A stretch of 64,000 nt of DNA, taken from positions 1-64,000 of the forward strand of contig JAAVTG010000473.1 in assembly GCA_011947345.1 (NCBI GenBank), written 5' to 3'. Made by a program: the position numbers and the translations under genes. A model generated the notes under the pieces. It had not been told where the DNA came from, did not search any database, and saw nothing but the letters and a program-made list of their open reading frames with translations. Shown here piece by piece: positions 51,952 through 63,956 of this stretch (the stretch's first letter is position 1; each line of letters starts with the position of its first letter). The DNA is from Phytophthora quininea (taxonomy: Eukaryota > Oomycota > Peronosporomycetes > Peronosporales > Peronosporaceae).

Positions 51952-54900
51952 ATGAAAGTTGCGGTCTTCGTCTTCGTGCTTGGGGTCGCCGTTGGAGACG
52001 ACTCAACGGGGACTTGGTCCACCACCCCAACGCCAACGGATGGCTCCGTCTACACGACCTACTACGCGACCAGCAGTGGAGACAACGTCGACGACGGATG
52101 GAACTCAAGAGAGCAATGGCACGTCCAGCCGATGTGGTACTGGGACTCGCCCTACCCACCGACAGGCACGACGTACCAGGAAGACTGGGGATTCCCTCCG
52201 TCACGTGAGGTTGGTGCCCGCCGATCGTTCTACTTTAATGCAGCAGAGAGCGTCTCCTTGCCGGCGACAATAAAGCCTGGTCGTGCAGACTGCGCGGACC
52301 ACGATTGGTGCGTCCACTTGACATTCCACTCATCCTACGGCGTGCTGAGCGACTTCGACGCCTTCGTGCTGGATCGCTACGACAGCGCCAACCCCATCAT
52401 GGGCGACGAGCTCTTCCATGCGAAAGAGAGCCGTGCTCAGTTTTTCGCTCCATTGGTGCTCGGAGAGTTTTCGTCGGACGAAATTGCTGTGCTCGAGAAC
52501 ATCTCGGACTGGCACGTGAGAGAGAAGGCAAGTCGGTTCAACGAGACCAGAATCACGACGTGGACGCTGTTCCCCGACGATGACGAGCTCGATGTGATTC
52601 TAAGTTTCAAGCAGCTCTTCACGCTGCTACCAGGCTACCCAGACGACTCCACTTCGGAATTGTACAAAGACCTTTTCTCGGAGTGGGGTCCCAGTGACCA
52701 GGTGCTGTTGCGTGTTGCTGCCAAGCGTGAAGGGAGCGGCGCGACCTCCGTGTTGATGCCGCGCGTGCTCAACTTTACCGGCTCACAGCTTTTCGAGGTG
52801 GAATATTTCTCGTCGCTCGAGTACCCTGAGGATTTGAATGGGTCAGCCAACGCAGTGACTCTCGATGTGGTCTTCAACCGCCGTCGATACGGCAGCGGGA
52901 TCCCGTGGAATCCTGCCCGACCCAGTGACGCATGTGACGTGTGCGACCAGAGGCTCATGAACCACCCCCTTATCGCCCGATGTCTCCAGTATCATGTTCC
53001 AGAGCGTATCTTCCAAAGCATGTTCGAGGAGGCCAAGTATGAGCGGATGCCTTGGGATCGATACGAATGGGACGGGAGTAATGGTGGCTACTCGGATGGT
53101 TTTGATCTGAACGAAGCGGTTGATGCGTGCTTCGGACTGCGGTGGCTTCTCAATGGGATGAATGCTGACGGGTCTTGGTCCTCCGATTCGTCTCAGTTCA
53201 GAGGTACAGGTGAAGGCTCGTCGCCGTCTGGATATAATGATGCAGGATACCAAGACGGATCTCGTTGGTCGTCTTCAGGTCGCGGGTACAATGATGCTGG
53301 TAGCAATCAAGGATCTTGGTCGTCTTCTGGCCGTGGGTATAATGATGTCAGCTACAATGAGGGGTCTGGCTATTCGTCTTCAGGTCGTGGGTTTAATGAT
53401 GTAGGACACCAGGATGGTTCACGCTGGTCGTCTTCGGGCCGCGGGTATAATGATGCAGGACATCAGGACAGTTCTAGTTGGTCGTCTTCGGGTCGTGATG
53501 CCGGCGGTGACTTCGGTGGCGGATCCCGCTGGTCCTCTTCATGGTCGGGATCTGCAGGCGGGCCAGATGTGGGCGATGATTGGCTTTCTGTCCGTGACAT
53601 TCGAGAGGCGCTAAGTATCCTTCGGGAATCGGACACAGGTATCCAATGTCTCGTGGATGCTCGCTGTTCTGTTGGCAACCGAAACTTTGCGGAAGCAGCA
53701 GGTCGAATGATCGTCATGGAGCATGACCCTGCAATGGTTCGTATCGTGTTCACTAAGCCGAGCTTTGAGTTTTACATTCGCATGGGATTGGAAGGTCTAG
53801 GAGAGTTCTCAACGCCCCCAATATGGAGCGATTATTCTTCCGAGTATATCGCCGAGCTGGTCGCGTCTTCTGTGCCCAACGCCAGCGAGTACAATTTGGG
53901 GTGGATGTGCAGATTTCCAACAATTTGGAATGGATCGACATGGTCAAGATATTTAACGAGTGGCTGATGGACTTTGTCAAGTCAGGCAGCAACGTGTCCG
54001 AGATGGAATCCTCCTGGTCTTCTTACTCGGGGTCTGGGGGAATGAAATTCAGTTCCCATCGCTTCAGGAATTCTCGAAAAGTGGCTCTTACGACGACGTT
54101 GGATTCGGTTCCAGTAATGACGGGAACTCGCCGACTGCTGGTGACGCTGAGGAGCCTTGGGTTCCGCAGCCTCATCCAGTTCCTGACCCCGAATACGTTG
54201 TGGAGATTTCGCTTCGCAATGTGAGTATTGTCCCTAATATTCTGAGCGTACAAGCGATCGGAGCTATGGAAGGCGAGTCTGAGAGTCTGAGTTGGGATGC
54301 ACGTCGTAGCTACCTTCGCTTCCAATTGGCACCTTTGAACCTCAGTTCGTTCCAATATGTGCCGCCTCCTCCTGGGCTGAACTTCACTTGGGATGACGAG
54401 ATTACAGACTACCCTGACGACTACAATCAAACTCAAGATGGCGATAACACTTCAAGCGTTTGCTCATACTGCTCTCTACCCCAAGAGGATGGCAATGTAC
54501 CAAATCTTTGCTCCCAATGCAAAATCAGTTTTAACGCGTGCAACAGTAGCACTTCATGCAGCCTCGGCGTGCGTGCATTCCTACAGGAGGCACTGCGCTC
54601 CTACCGCTTTATGCCACACGCAGGAACCGAGTTTAATTCGACCAGCAACCGTCAAAAGTGGATCTTAGGGGACTTTGGAGCTAAACTCCGTCAGTCCGCG
54701 GGCTTTTTCACTGCTGATGGATACGATCTGTTTATGAACTTTACGACTTGTATTGCAGCACGCCAGTGTGGTCTGGGAAAGTCTCCACAATATCCAGATC
54801 CGACACTGTTGGAGATCACGCCGGCGAAGAGCCTGTTCATCGTACCTGCCACTACAACAGGTAGTCCTGAGAATGTATTGATGAAATTCCGAGGTGAGGA

Positions 54901-57566
54901 ACAATCCTTCTCGTGGTCTAGCGCTGGCGATCTGCAGTATTACATTTCGAATGCGCTGAACGAGTACTACCCGGAGAGTAGTTTATGGACGCGGAATCCT
55001 TCCGCAGGATCAGTGCAAGTTTCCGACGTGTCTTCTTCGTACCCAACTGGAACTTCGACGGACCGTGTGATTGAGATGACCTTTTGGGGTTTTACTTCAT
55101 TGAGGACGAACCACCGCGATTCAAGTCCCAATCGAGTGATATTTACAATGAACTGAACTCGACACACTGGTCAGCTGTTGCGTCTACCTACCGCAGTTCG
55201 GATACGACGACGACTAGTACATCGCCGGTATCTACTGGTAGTGCCGGGTCCTGGGATTATTTTGAAGGGTGGCTGGCACTTCTCGGGTCGGATCCGAATT
55301 TTGAAATGGACGTTAGTCTGGGCAATGCAAATGCTGAGGAAATTCCAATCTGCTATCAATGTGCCGATAGTTGGAGGGAATGCTACTCGTACCCGCAATG
55401 TCGCGATGCGCTACGTGCGAACAGCATGCTGCAATCGCTCGTGGGTACAACAAACGATCGGACCTCGTTGGACATTTCAGCTGAATATGCTATGCGGGAA
55501 ACGATCTCTGGCCCAGACGTGTACGCGAGGGTGAACGCCTTTTCTTCATGCTTGAGCATGCACTCTTGCCCAGTGGGATATGCACTTCCAGCGGACCCTT
55601 CCGCAGCTCTGGTACCAACAACTATGGCCACTTCTAGCAGCTTTTCGATTGTTTTCATCTGGCAAGAGTATGTAAGCACGAGAGGAGGGTTTGCGTTTAA
55701 CGCAAACAGTCCATCGGCTGATGAAGTGGAGAAGTGGTTGGCCTCCATCCTGCCTACTGGCTCAGTTGTCGAGGTGAAGACGTCGATGGTCAACCAATCT
55801 TTCATACGTTTCGAAGTCACTTGCTACCCTGCGATAGCGGAGTTCCCATTGTTTACTTCGGAAACTGGAGACGTGATACCGCTGGAAGTCAACGCCACGT
55901 TTGCCTCGTTCCAACTAAGTTCCAACCGCGTTCAACCGGACCAAAGAGTGTCATGGGACCTGCTCTACTACTGGTTTGGGCTTTCAGCTGATCCCTCACG
56001 AATGTTTATTTCTTCTGGTAGTGATCTTTTCTCTGGATTCCAAGTGTGCCACGGCTGTCCCGAGTGCTCGGCAGCTTTGACAAGGTGTCGAAACAATTTG
56101 GATTGCGCCTCCTCATTCCTAGATACACTGGTCCCGACACTGCGAAACTCCACCTTGGCCATATCGACCACCCAGCAGACAGATGGACGCAAAATAGTAG
56201 AGCTGGACTTGAGTCCTGCTCTGTTATCTCTAGCGAACACAGCGTTCCTATCGCGAGAGGGGTGGCTTGGTTTGGCCCATTTGCTTCATTCAATCTCTAC
56301 GTGTGGGTGTAATGTGGGCTTTGGCCAAGTCAACGCTTTGTCGGGGGAGTACCTAGAGCCTACACGAGTCCTCATCAAGTCGAACACTGTCGTGGTCAGC
56401 GTGAGAATTTACATGGGCACACAGTTGGACGTTCACTTCATTGGCAACACATACTCATATTTCCCAGCAGAAGTGGGGGTGATTGAGGATGCAGCGGGTA
56501 ATTTCAACACTTGGTTCATGTCTGTGATCGGAAAGGATCCCGTCTTGATTAGCGGGGACAACAACGAGATCGTGATCAACTATGAGTCCCAGTCGGCAAC
56601 AATAACAATCCAGCTCACGGAGATTTACGACCACGTCACTAGCAGTGACATCAAGCCGCTATTAAACCCCAGCTGGATACCCACGTTCACTATTACGTCT
56701 AGCGACGGGTCCAACATGCCGCCTGCAGAGGTGAATGTCACTCCTTGGGGGTTTCGCTGCAGTCGACGGATCGGTACCCACCGTTTGACAGGCTTTTAGA
56801 TCTGCTCGTGGACGGTGTGTCCGATGATACATCAGTGACTAGTTCTGGCAGTACTGTGCTCACTAACGTGTACATCTCCACAGGGGACGAGTGTTCCCGA
56901 TGCCAGGAGCAGATCCAGTCCTGTATCGATAACGACGAGTGTCGGACAACTCTTGACAACACATTGCTTCCGTCGCTTGGTAATATTGAGCCCGTCAGTG
57001 ATGGTTCCGGCTTGTACACCTTCGATGCGTCCGGTCAAGTCCTAGATGCTTTCCATTCCATGTCGACACTGCCAGGCAAGCAGAAGCTGTATGCGCTGCT
57101 CCAATGCACCGCAGTGTCCGGAATTCCTAGTCAAGGTTCATGTCTGCAAAAGATGAGTAGCGAGGCGATGCCTGACGTTGCCGCCGCTACGTTGGAGATC
57201 ACTCAAGCTACGAGCTCGTATCCCATCGAGAGAGGCGGGAAAAATACTGCCACCGTCTACGATCTGACAGGCGGGACCCATACCTTCGAGGACAACGGGG
57301 ACGCCGTACAGCTAATGGATTTTATGAATGGCCTGCTTGGTTCCTCGTCAGGCGTAGACGTGTCGGTGAGCAACTCAGCAAGCAACTGCACCGTCACGTA
57401 CGATGGTCTCACCGATCTTTCGACGCCGCATTTCGTATTTGAAGACAGTACATCTAGCGTTGAAAGCTACGACACGCCAATGCAGACCAAACTCAAAGCG
57501 GCGACAAGAAACTTTACTGCGGCCTTCGGGACTTGGGTGAAGTGGCTCAACCCCGATCTGCTGTAG
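51952..57566 (+). CDS. Very large secreted modular Cys-motif protein, four frame breaks
   Basis: ATG 51952 opens a signal peptide (MKVAVFVFVLGVAVGDDSTG) and a protein of about 1870 residues. Five repeats of about 300-350 residues each centre on a Cys-pair motif: CDVCDQ, CSYCSLPQE..CSQCKISFNAC, ICYQCADSWRECYSYPQC, CHGCPECSAALTRC and CSRCQEQIQSCIDNDEC. The first module carries an insert of Gly/Ser/Tyr-rich repeats (WSSSGRGYND) at about 53210-53540. Frame changes at G runs 53898-53901, 54036-54040, 55086-55089 and 56747-56751 are each fixed by one missing G, with module homology continuing. I do not recognise the family; a surface or matrix protein is inferred. It starts 235 bp after CLPTM1. Confidence 0.75.
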
Positions 57567-57618
57567 TGTTTTGAAACATGACTGTAGGTGCATTTGGTTA
57601 ACTTGAATATGCTTCGTG

Positions 57619-58371
57619 TCAATAGCTCGAACTGCTGTACTCGCTATCGCAAGAGTCGAACGAGACGCTGCTGTCGATGACGTCGTTGAGATGACTCACA
57701 TACTTGTAGTTGGTCCTGCAGTCGAGTGAGCAGAATCGATTAGCATCGTCCCCAAGACTGGAGGGAGACTTGAAGAACAATCGCTCGCAGTTGGCACAGT
57801 CCGCTTGCAGGTTTCGCCAACTGCTCTGGTCAACTTCACACCTTGCCAACTGCTCACGAGTCCGATACGATCTTGAGCGGCATGACGCGGCAGAAGTCGT
57901 TGATGGAGCTGATCCATTCGGGATGATGATGTTGGCACTGGACTTGCGCTGGAGGTTTGGCGACGGTGGTGCCTCGTGGCATCCAGGCCAGGACTTTGGC
58001 GGCACAATGGAGATCGCAGTACTCCGGCGCTTGTGAAAGAGCAGCTGGATCATGCGCGACGCGAGTGTGCTCTCAGTTTGATTTGTCTTTAGATTGTGGG
58101 GAGTGACTTTGACGTCCGCCACTTGGGTCATCGGGTGTTGCAGTGTAAATTGAAGAGTGAGCTGCCAGACCGGCTCAGCAGCTCGCGTTAACTCATGCGT
58201 GTCTGCATCTTGGGCCTCATCGCAGGCCGCGCCCGACAATTGCAAGAGCGCGAGCGACGGGGTGAAGCCGCAGAGAAATGAAACTCCGTAATGCGGAGGT
58301 GACTCGGCCGTCAGAGTAGCGTTGTCCACCAGCTCATTGGTGCTCCGGATCCGACGGACCGATATCTTCAA
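57619..58371 (-). CDS. Zinc-finger (CxxC...FCSxxC) protein, 5' end unresolved
   Basis: At least 250 residues. The C-terminus has NCERLFFKSPSSLGD and RFCSLDCRTNYKYV, a C-x2-C...FCS-x2-C zinc-binding arrangement reminiscent of plant FCS-like zinc fingers (inference). The middle is Ser/Pro-rich with SRMIQLLFHKRRS and IIIPNGSAPST, both shared with the plus-strand paralogue at 62428. The frame stays open upstream to about 58530 without an ATG, and a good intron 3' end (CTGAC...CTTCTCAG) lies at about 58541-58565 on the minus strand. A first exon upstream is therefore likely but was not located. Confidence 0.6.
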   Translation of the reverse strand: MKISVRRIRSTNELVDNATLTAESPPHYGVSFLCGFTPSLALLQLSGAACDEAQDADTHELTRAAEPVWQLTLQFTLQHPMTQVADVKVTPHNLKTNQTESTLASRMIQLLFHKRRSTAISIVPPKSWPGCHEAPPSPNLQRKSSANIIIPNGSAPSTTSAASCRSRSYRTREQLARCEVDQSSWRNLQADCANCERLFFKSPSSLGDDANRFCSLDCRTNYKYVSHLNDVIDSSVSFDSCDSEYSSSSY

Positions 58372-58894
58372 ACACTCTTGACAATTGCCTACGTTCTGGT
58401 TCCAGACCCTTTTCGTGATTGAGCAGCGCTCGTATGGAAACGCAGACCGATCACACTCAAAACGAGGTCTTTGTTGAATTGGCAGTTCGACCGCACTGCT
58501 GGCGAACGCTTGCGGCAGCGCCGGACAAAGCTATCTGAGAAGGAAGAGTTGCGTACATGTCAGACTGAGGTAGTTTGATTGTGATCATCGAAGAGCACTT
58601 TATTCTGTATATTTGGGGGTTAAAGCTGGATTGACCACCGCGGCAGTCGGAAGGACGACTGTCGACGTTCAGCAAACCACCGGCGACCACCGAAACCATC
58701 GCTCCAAGTGCAATTGCTTTGTCAACCAGACCGAAAACTCGCTCGCTACAGTCCTTCTCACGGGTGGACTTGCTCCACTTGTATCCACGCCACATATCAT
58801 CACGCGGGCTCGTTCAAATACTTTTGTTAGCTGGTTAGTTTACTGTGAAAATGCAGCGAATAAAAATGTACATTGGGACTAGAACTCCATCCTT

Positions 58895-61534
58895 TCACTG
58901 CGCAGTGGCGGTGGCGGATTGGAGGTAGGTGGCCTGATACTGCAGCCGCGGCGGGTGTTGCATGCGGTGGCGGTAGCTGGCACTCGTGTCGCCGCTCTGT
59001 TCGTCCTCAAGCACGTTTTTGAGACGCTGTTCGAGCGAGTGTAGGAAGGTGTTGACGCTCTTTGGTCGTCGATAGCCAGCGAGCCAAACGAGCCACACGC
59101 TTCCATGAGTAAACTCTCCAGTAAAAGCAACGCCTGCAAGTAATGGTCGTGGGCAGCCCGAGTGTGGCCCAAAACCTCGCGGATTGCCCCCTGTCGGCCG
59201 AGTCGAAGAGCGTGAGCGTAAAGCAGCTCTTCTTGTGATGCAACAGGCCGCGAGGGCGTGTGGTGGCGAGCGATGCGGGCCATGCGGGCTTTGCACTGCT
59301 CCGCACGCTCCAGGAAGTGCGTCAACTGCTCCGTCAGGTAAGCTATCGACACCTTTCGACTCGTGTCACTAAAGCCAGAGGAGGACGAGTCTTGGCGCAA
59401 ATAGAGGACAACGTGCTGTACCAAGCGGAGGCACTTGACATACAGCGCCAAGGCCTCGCCAGCATACGCATACTGACGCTCAGCAGCTCGGGTGTTGTCT
59501 TCATCGTCGTCGTCCTCGTCGTCGTCGTATTCGTCACCGAATGCGTTGCCAGCACCAGCAGATGAGGCCAGCGACGAACTCATCGAGAAGACAGTCGAAA
59601 AGTTGACGCCGCTCGTGTGTTTGCCCTCCGAAGTAGACGAAGTGGACCCTTCAGCTGTTGTTTGTGTTGGGTTCGCCCATTCCTCACCTGCTGGAGGCGT
59701 TGAGCTCCCAACACTGGAGCCATCCAACGCACTTCCCGCTGCGCTCAGAGTCCAGAGCTTGTCGGCGATCGGAGAGATCGCGTGAGTACGCAGCACTACG
59801 ATGTCGACGAGTTGTTGTCCGTACTCGTGAGAGACTGCGGATGAAGTCGTAGCATTTCCACCACTACATGGAGAAGAAGTGCTTCTCGGAGTAATATCTT
59901 GAGGCGGTACATCAGTCACTGCCTCTCCTGTTGCTGCAGTGGTGGTTGCATCTGTTGCTGGCGTCTTGTCCGACAACTCGTCCACCAGAACATACTCTCC
60001 GCTACTATCCAACGCGTGCGTGCCAGCAGCTTGAGTCTTTTGTGTTGGTTGGGTACTAGAGACATTCTTTGCACGGTATGAAGCAGCAGCAGCGCCAGGA
60101 GGAGACTCGGAGAGCTGTTTAAACGGATTAATTCTCGGATTGGGACTTGGACTGGGCAAGACATGCGGGCTCATTTGAGGACTGAGCTTGGGACTCATGC
60201 TCGACGTCCCAGCGCCTGTTTGGCCAAGTCCACTCCCGCTGGATGTGGCTCGCCGACTTCGAGCCAATCGTGATGAGGACGACCGACGAAGAGCCCCAGA
60301 GCCTGAACTCGCACTGGCAAACGCCGTCTCCATCACCTCCAGGTTGCCACTGCGAGACTGACGCAACGGAGCAGTGCTAGCAAACCGCAAGCTCGACACT
60401 GAGCCTTCATGAGACACTGAAAAGGCACGAAGACGATGATCTCGTTCGCTTCCTGACTCCTGTCGTGCTCCTGGCGACTCAGGCACGTTTCCTGCCTCTG
60501 TATCGTCCGTTCCCGATCGAGTTTTGCCGGTAGAGACTCCCCACTGGATTGGTTCGTGTTCGTCTTCCTCCTCCTCTTCTCGAATGCTCGCAGTCGTCGA
60601 CGACCTCCTTACTGCCTCGGCTTCTTCGATTTGTTCTGGCAACGGCGACAGATCCACAAACGGATCTGCAAAAATTCTGCAAATCCGAGGCGCAGCGCCG
60701 GTTTCCGTTGAAGCAAAGCGACCAGCAAGTGGCGGCAAGTCCGCGAGAGCTGCAAAGTGGGCGGGAAGCGCAACGGCTGCCGCTCGATATTTGCCAGCAG
60801 CTGGACGTGGTTGGCGCCTCCGTAGGGCGGTCTACCCGCTAGCATCTCGAATAGGATAGTCCCTACCGACCACAAGTCCGCCTTGGCGTCGTACTTTTGG
60901 AACTTGAGGATCTCGGGCGCCATGTACAGCGGAGAGCCGCACAGAGTCTCAGCCAGAGACGCCGTCGCTAAATGTCTGGCAAAGCCGAAATCCGCTACAA
61001 TAACAGCAATTAGAAATCATTTCTAACGCAAAGAAGAAGTAGAAATGATCACTACGCACCGATTTTGAGCGCTGAAGTGGGCGAGTCCTCGACCAGCAGC
61101 AAGTTCTGCGGCTTGAGGTCTCTGTGGATGAGGTTGTGCTGCCACAGACACTGCATACCTTTAGCCAACTCCTTTAGAAAATGTCTGGCCACTTCTTCGG
61201 ACAATAATTTATTGCCAGGCCCCTGCTCCTGCTGGCGGCGTTTCATGTACTGCTGCAGGTCTCCGCCGGCGCAGTACTCGAGCATCAGGTACATGTGCTT
61301 CTCCGTCTTCTTGATGTCGTAGAGCTTGACGATGTTCGGGTGGTCGATCTGGCGCATGATAGAAATCTCCATTTCTAAATTGGCCAGCAATTTCCCGTTC
61401 AGTTTGTGCAGAGACAGCGCCTTGATAGCCACGGGCACCTTGCTGATCTTGTGGTAGCCCTTGTACACCACGGCGAACGAGCCGCTGCCCAGCTTGCTGG
61501 TCACCACATAGTCGCCGATGGACGCGCGGGACAT
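58895..61534 (-). CDS. ATG1: ATG1/ULK-type autophagy protein kinase, two frame breaks
   Basis: The N-terminal Ser/Thr kinase domain has [11 protein letters not shown], the VAIK lysine, [11 protein letters not shown] and YMAPEIL. A 65-bp intron (60995-61059) splits the codon before DFG. A Ser-rich, probably regulatory linker of about 300 residues follows, then a C-terminal helical MIT-like region ([18 protein letters not shown], then [20 protein letters not shown]), the arrangement of ATG1/ULK kinases that start autophagosome formation. Frame breaks: one base missing in the run 60670-60674 at the end of the kinase domain, and one near 59061-59063, after which the frame ends at 58895 ([17 protein letters not shown]). 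ATG 61534 starts just before the kinase domain ([16 protein letters not shown]). Confidence 0.85.
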
Positions 61535-62427
61535 GCCGCGTCGCTCGTGCCCTGGCGCCCTGCAGACGACAGAATGGGGAGCGAAGTGTCCTCGACCTGG
61601 CGGAATGTGGAATGACGCTTCCCGCCCGATATGTTCTCGCCATCTGATTCTAAAATCTGAGAAGTGCTTAAAAAACTTTAGGGAGAATTCGTATGGCGAG
61701 TTCTTGCTGCGATGTGTCGGGGGCGGTCTCAGCGAATGAAGAGCTATCATCCACCACCGTCGTCGGAAATGCCAACACGTCGTCGGCCATGGCGAGAGGA
61801 AGATCAGCAAGAAAAACAAATCGTTATCTACGAGATGTGGAAGAGAAGTTTGTGTTCTCCACGAAGGAAAAGCAGTGTATCTTTTCGTGACCAACACTAA
61901 CTTTTTCGGCCAGAGCTGGGTTCACGGCGTGGCAGCTCAAGATTGGAAGTGCAGCCGTTCGCTTGGGCCAGACCACGAGCCGTTTGGTGCAGTTGTAGCG
62001 ACCGACAACACACTCTGGCTCCGCGAGCGCACGTGCGCGGCCGTGCTCAGACGCTGGCCAGATACAAGTGCACTTATAATGCTTACCGAAAGTTTGTTGC
62101 CCGCGTCCCGTACCCCCACGAATTCGTACTGAGTCACCGTACTCGTCGCGGCAGTCAATCGAGCTTCAACTCTGGCATGACTCGTCGCTTGTGTTCCCGT
62201 GTCTGTGCGCAGTGCTGCACAAAAGCGCAGACGTCGAGGTTTCAGGCCTGATAACTGAGCAATGGACAAGGTTTGGAGCCGTAGCGCATCAGAGCGCTCG
62301 ACAAACCAGCCTAGACCTCCTTCGCCGTGCGCAAGTCGCAGCACTTTTCTGTTTACCGTGTCCGCTGGCGGTGCCCAATCTCCTCGTCTCGAGATATGAG
62401 AGACGAACTCCATGGAGATCATGAGTC
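61535..62427. other. Intergenic upstream of ATG1 and of the second zinc-finger gene
   Basis: Contains the 5' side of ATG1 (minus) and probably the first exon(s) of the plus-strand zinc-finger gene. A plus-strand frame at about 62070-62250 (YNAYRKFVARVPYPHEFVLS) looks protein-like and may belong to the latter, but I could not connect it. Confidence 0.35.
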
Positions 62428-62993
62428 GTGGGGACAAGGCCAAGTAAAAACAACATCGGCGTCACTTTCCAATTCGCTTTGGAGCCGACACAGCTCTTAG
62501 CCATGATGCAGCAAGCTCGACACCCCAACTCCCTTGAGGTTGCAACCAACGCCAAGCCGTGCTTCGCGTCACGGATGATCCAGCTGCTCTTTCACAAGCG
62601 ACGCAGCGCTGCAGAGCCGCCAAACTCGTGGCCTGTACGTCAAGAGCCTGTTCCTGTGCCAGCGCCGCCCAACCTGCAGAGCACCCCAGCGCCAGTATCA
62701 TCATCCCAAGCGGACTCAGCTCATCGGCTCCGTCGACAGTGCCGGCACAACACATACGGCTGTATCGGCCGCGCCGACAGCACAAGGCGAACGGGGCCAG
62801 CGAGCACGACTGGCGAGGCCTGCAAGCGCACTGTGCCAACTGCGAGCGGTTGTTCTTCAAGGCTCTCTCTGATGCTGGTCGGTTCTGCTCGCTGGACTGT
62901 AAGACCAACTTTGAGTTCGTGAGTCAGTTCAACAACCTCGTGGACGAGCAAATGCTGGGGCTCGTCGACTGTAGCGTCTCGTTCGGAACGTAG
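62428..62993 (+). CDS. Zinc-finger (CxxC...FCSxxC) protein, paralogue, one frame break, 5' unresolved
   Basis: Paralogue of the minus-strand gene at 57619: it shares SRMIQLLFHKRRS, a Ser/Pro linker with SIIIPSGL, NCERLFFKALSDAGRFCSLD and a final DCSVSFGT. The frame breaks in the C4 run 62694-62697, where one C seems missing; homology continues past it. There is no ATG at the start of the open frame, so the first exon lies upstream. The two copies flank ATG1 in opposite orientation, an inverted duplication around that gene. Confidence 0.6.
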
Positions 62994-63360
62994 GAAGACA
63001 GTGATAGTGAGTGTGAGAGAGTGTTTTGAAGAGACTTTTCCTGTGTGGTGAATACCAAAGTGCAGACGCAGATTCGCTTGCTTATCCTCCGTCTCCTCGA
63101 GGTCGGAACACCGACACCTCGAGTGCTTCAGCGCAAGGTCGATATTTTATACTTGGTGTTTGTATGCTCCAAGTTGAAGTCGTAGCATGTCGCATGTACC
63201 GGTGGTAGACGCCTGACCTCGCTCTGATACCCACCAAAACGCCGCAGTATTCAAAGCCAGCGCAACGCTGCTGGTCTCGGACTCGAAGTGAACTGCCCAG
63301 CCATTCCTCGATTCCCCTCCGTCCGCTCAAGCGACCTCCCCAGCGTATCCCCAGCCAGCC
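62994..63360. other. Intergenic
   Basis: Spacer before the HIG1-domain gene; nothing recognised. Confidence 0.45.
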
Positions 63361-63956
63361 ATGCACAAGTCTGCACACCAGTTCGAAGAAGAAGCGAAGC
63401 ACCGACGCGACGTCATCTCCTGGGATGCATATTCCAACGGCCTCAAGGCCGGCGCCTGGAGCTCGCTCGTCATGGGCGCGCTCGTGTACGGCGCCAACAC
63501 GTACCACAAGGGCTTCCGCACGCGTCTTGGTGTGAGTGGCAAGTGGGCTCTCGTCGTCTCGGCCTACCTTGCAGGCTTCGCCATTGTGGCTGAGAACCGC
63601 ATTCTAGCAGGAGCTCATAACCCCGACAAGTACATGCAGTCCATGGACCCAAACTACGTGGAGGTCCGCGTGGTCAAGACCAAACTGCCGCTGCATAAGC
63701 GGCTGGCCAACCAGATCTACGACCATCCGTACCAAACACTGGCCATGACGGGGTGCCGCTGGTCGGAGGCATCTTCGCCTACCAGACCACCAACCGCGGC
63801 ATCGCACGGTCTCAGCAGATCATGCACACGCGCATCTACGGCCAGGCGGCGGTGGTGCTCCTGCTGCTGGGCTCCATGGCCTTCAACGACTACATGCGCA
63901 AGCGTGGTCGCTTCGAGGAGGACGAGGTCTCCAAGATGGAGGAACTCACGGCCTGA
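63361..63956 (+). CDS. HIG1-domain mitochondrial membrane protein, one frame break
   Basis: About 198 residues. The N-terminal half has two hydrophobic segments (AWSSLVMGALVYGANTYHKG and WALVVSAYLAGFAIVAENRI). The C-terminal half is a HIG1 hypoxia-induced domain (GGIFAYQTTNRGIARSQQIM, then GQAAVVLLLLGSMAF), as in Rcf1-type respiratory supercomplex factors of the inner mitochondrial membrane. ATG 63361 is the first Met of the coherent frame. The frame breaks in the G4 run 63750-63753, where one G seems missing just before the HIG1 domain. The unshifted frame stays open by chance to nearly the same position, which can hide the break. Confidence 0.8.

Noticed and set aside
49855..53967. A genuine CLPTM1-secreted protein fusion
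   Set aside because: The second part begins with its own ATG and signal peptide, and the join disappears with one missing base in a C run.
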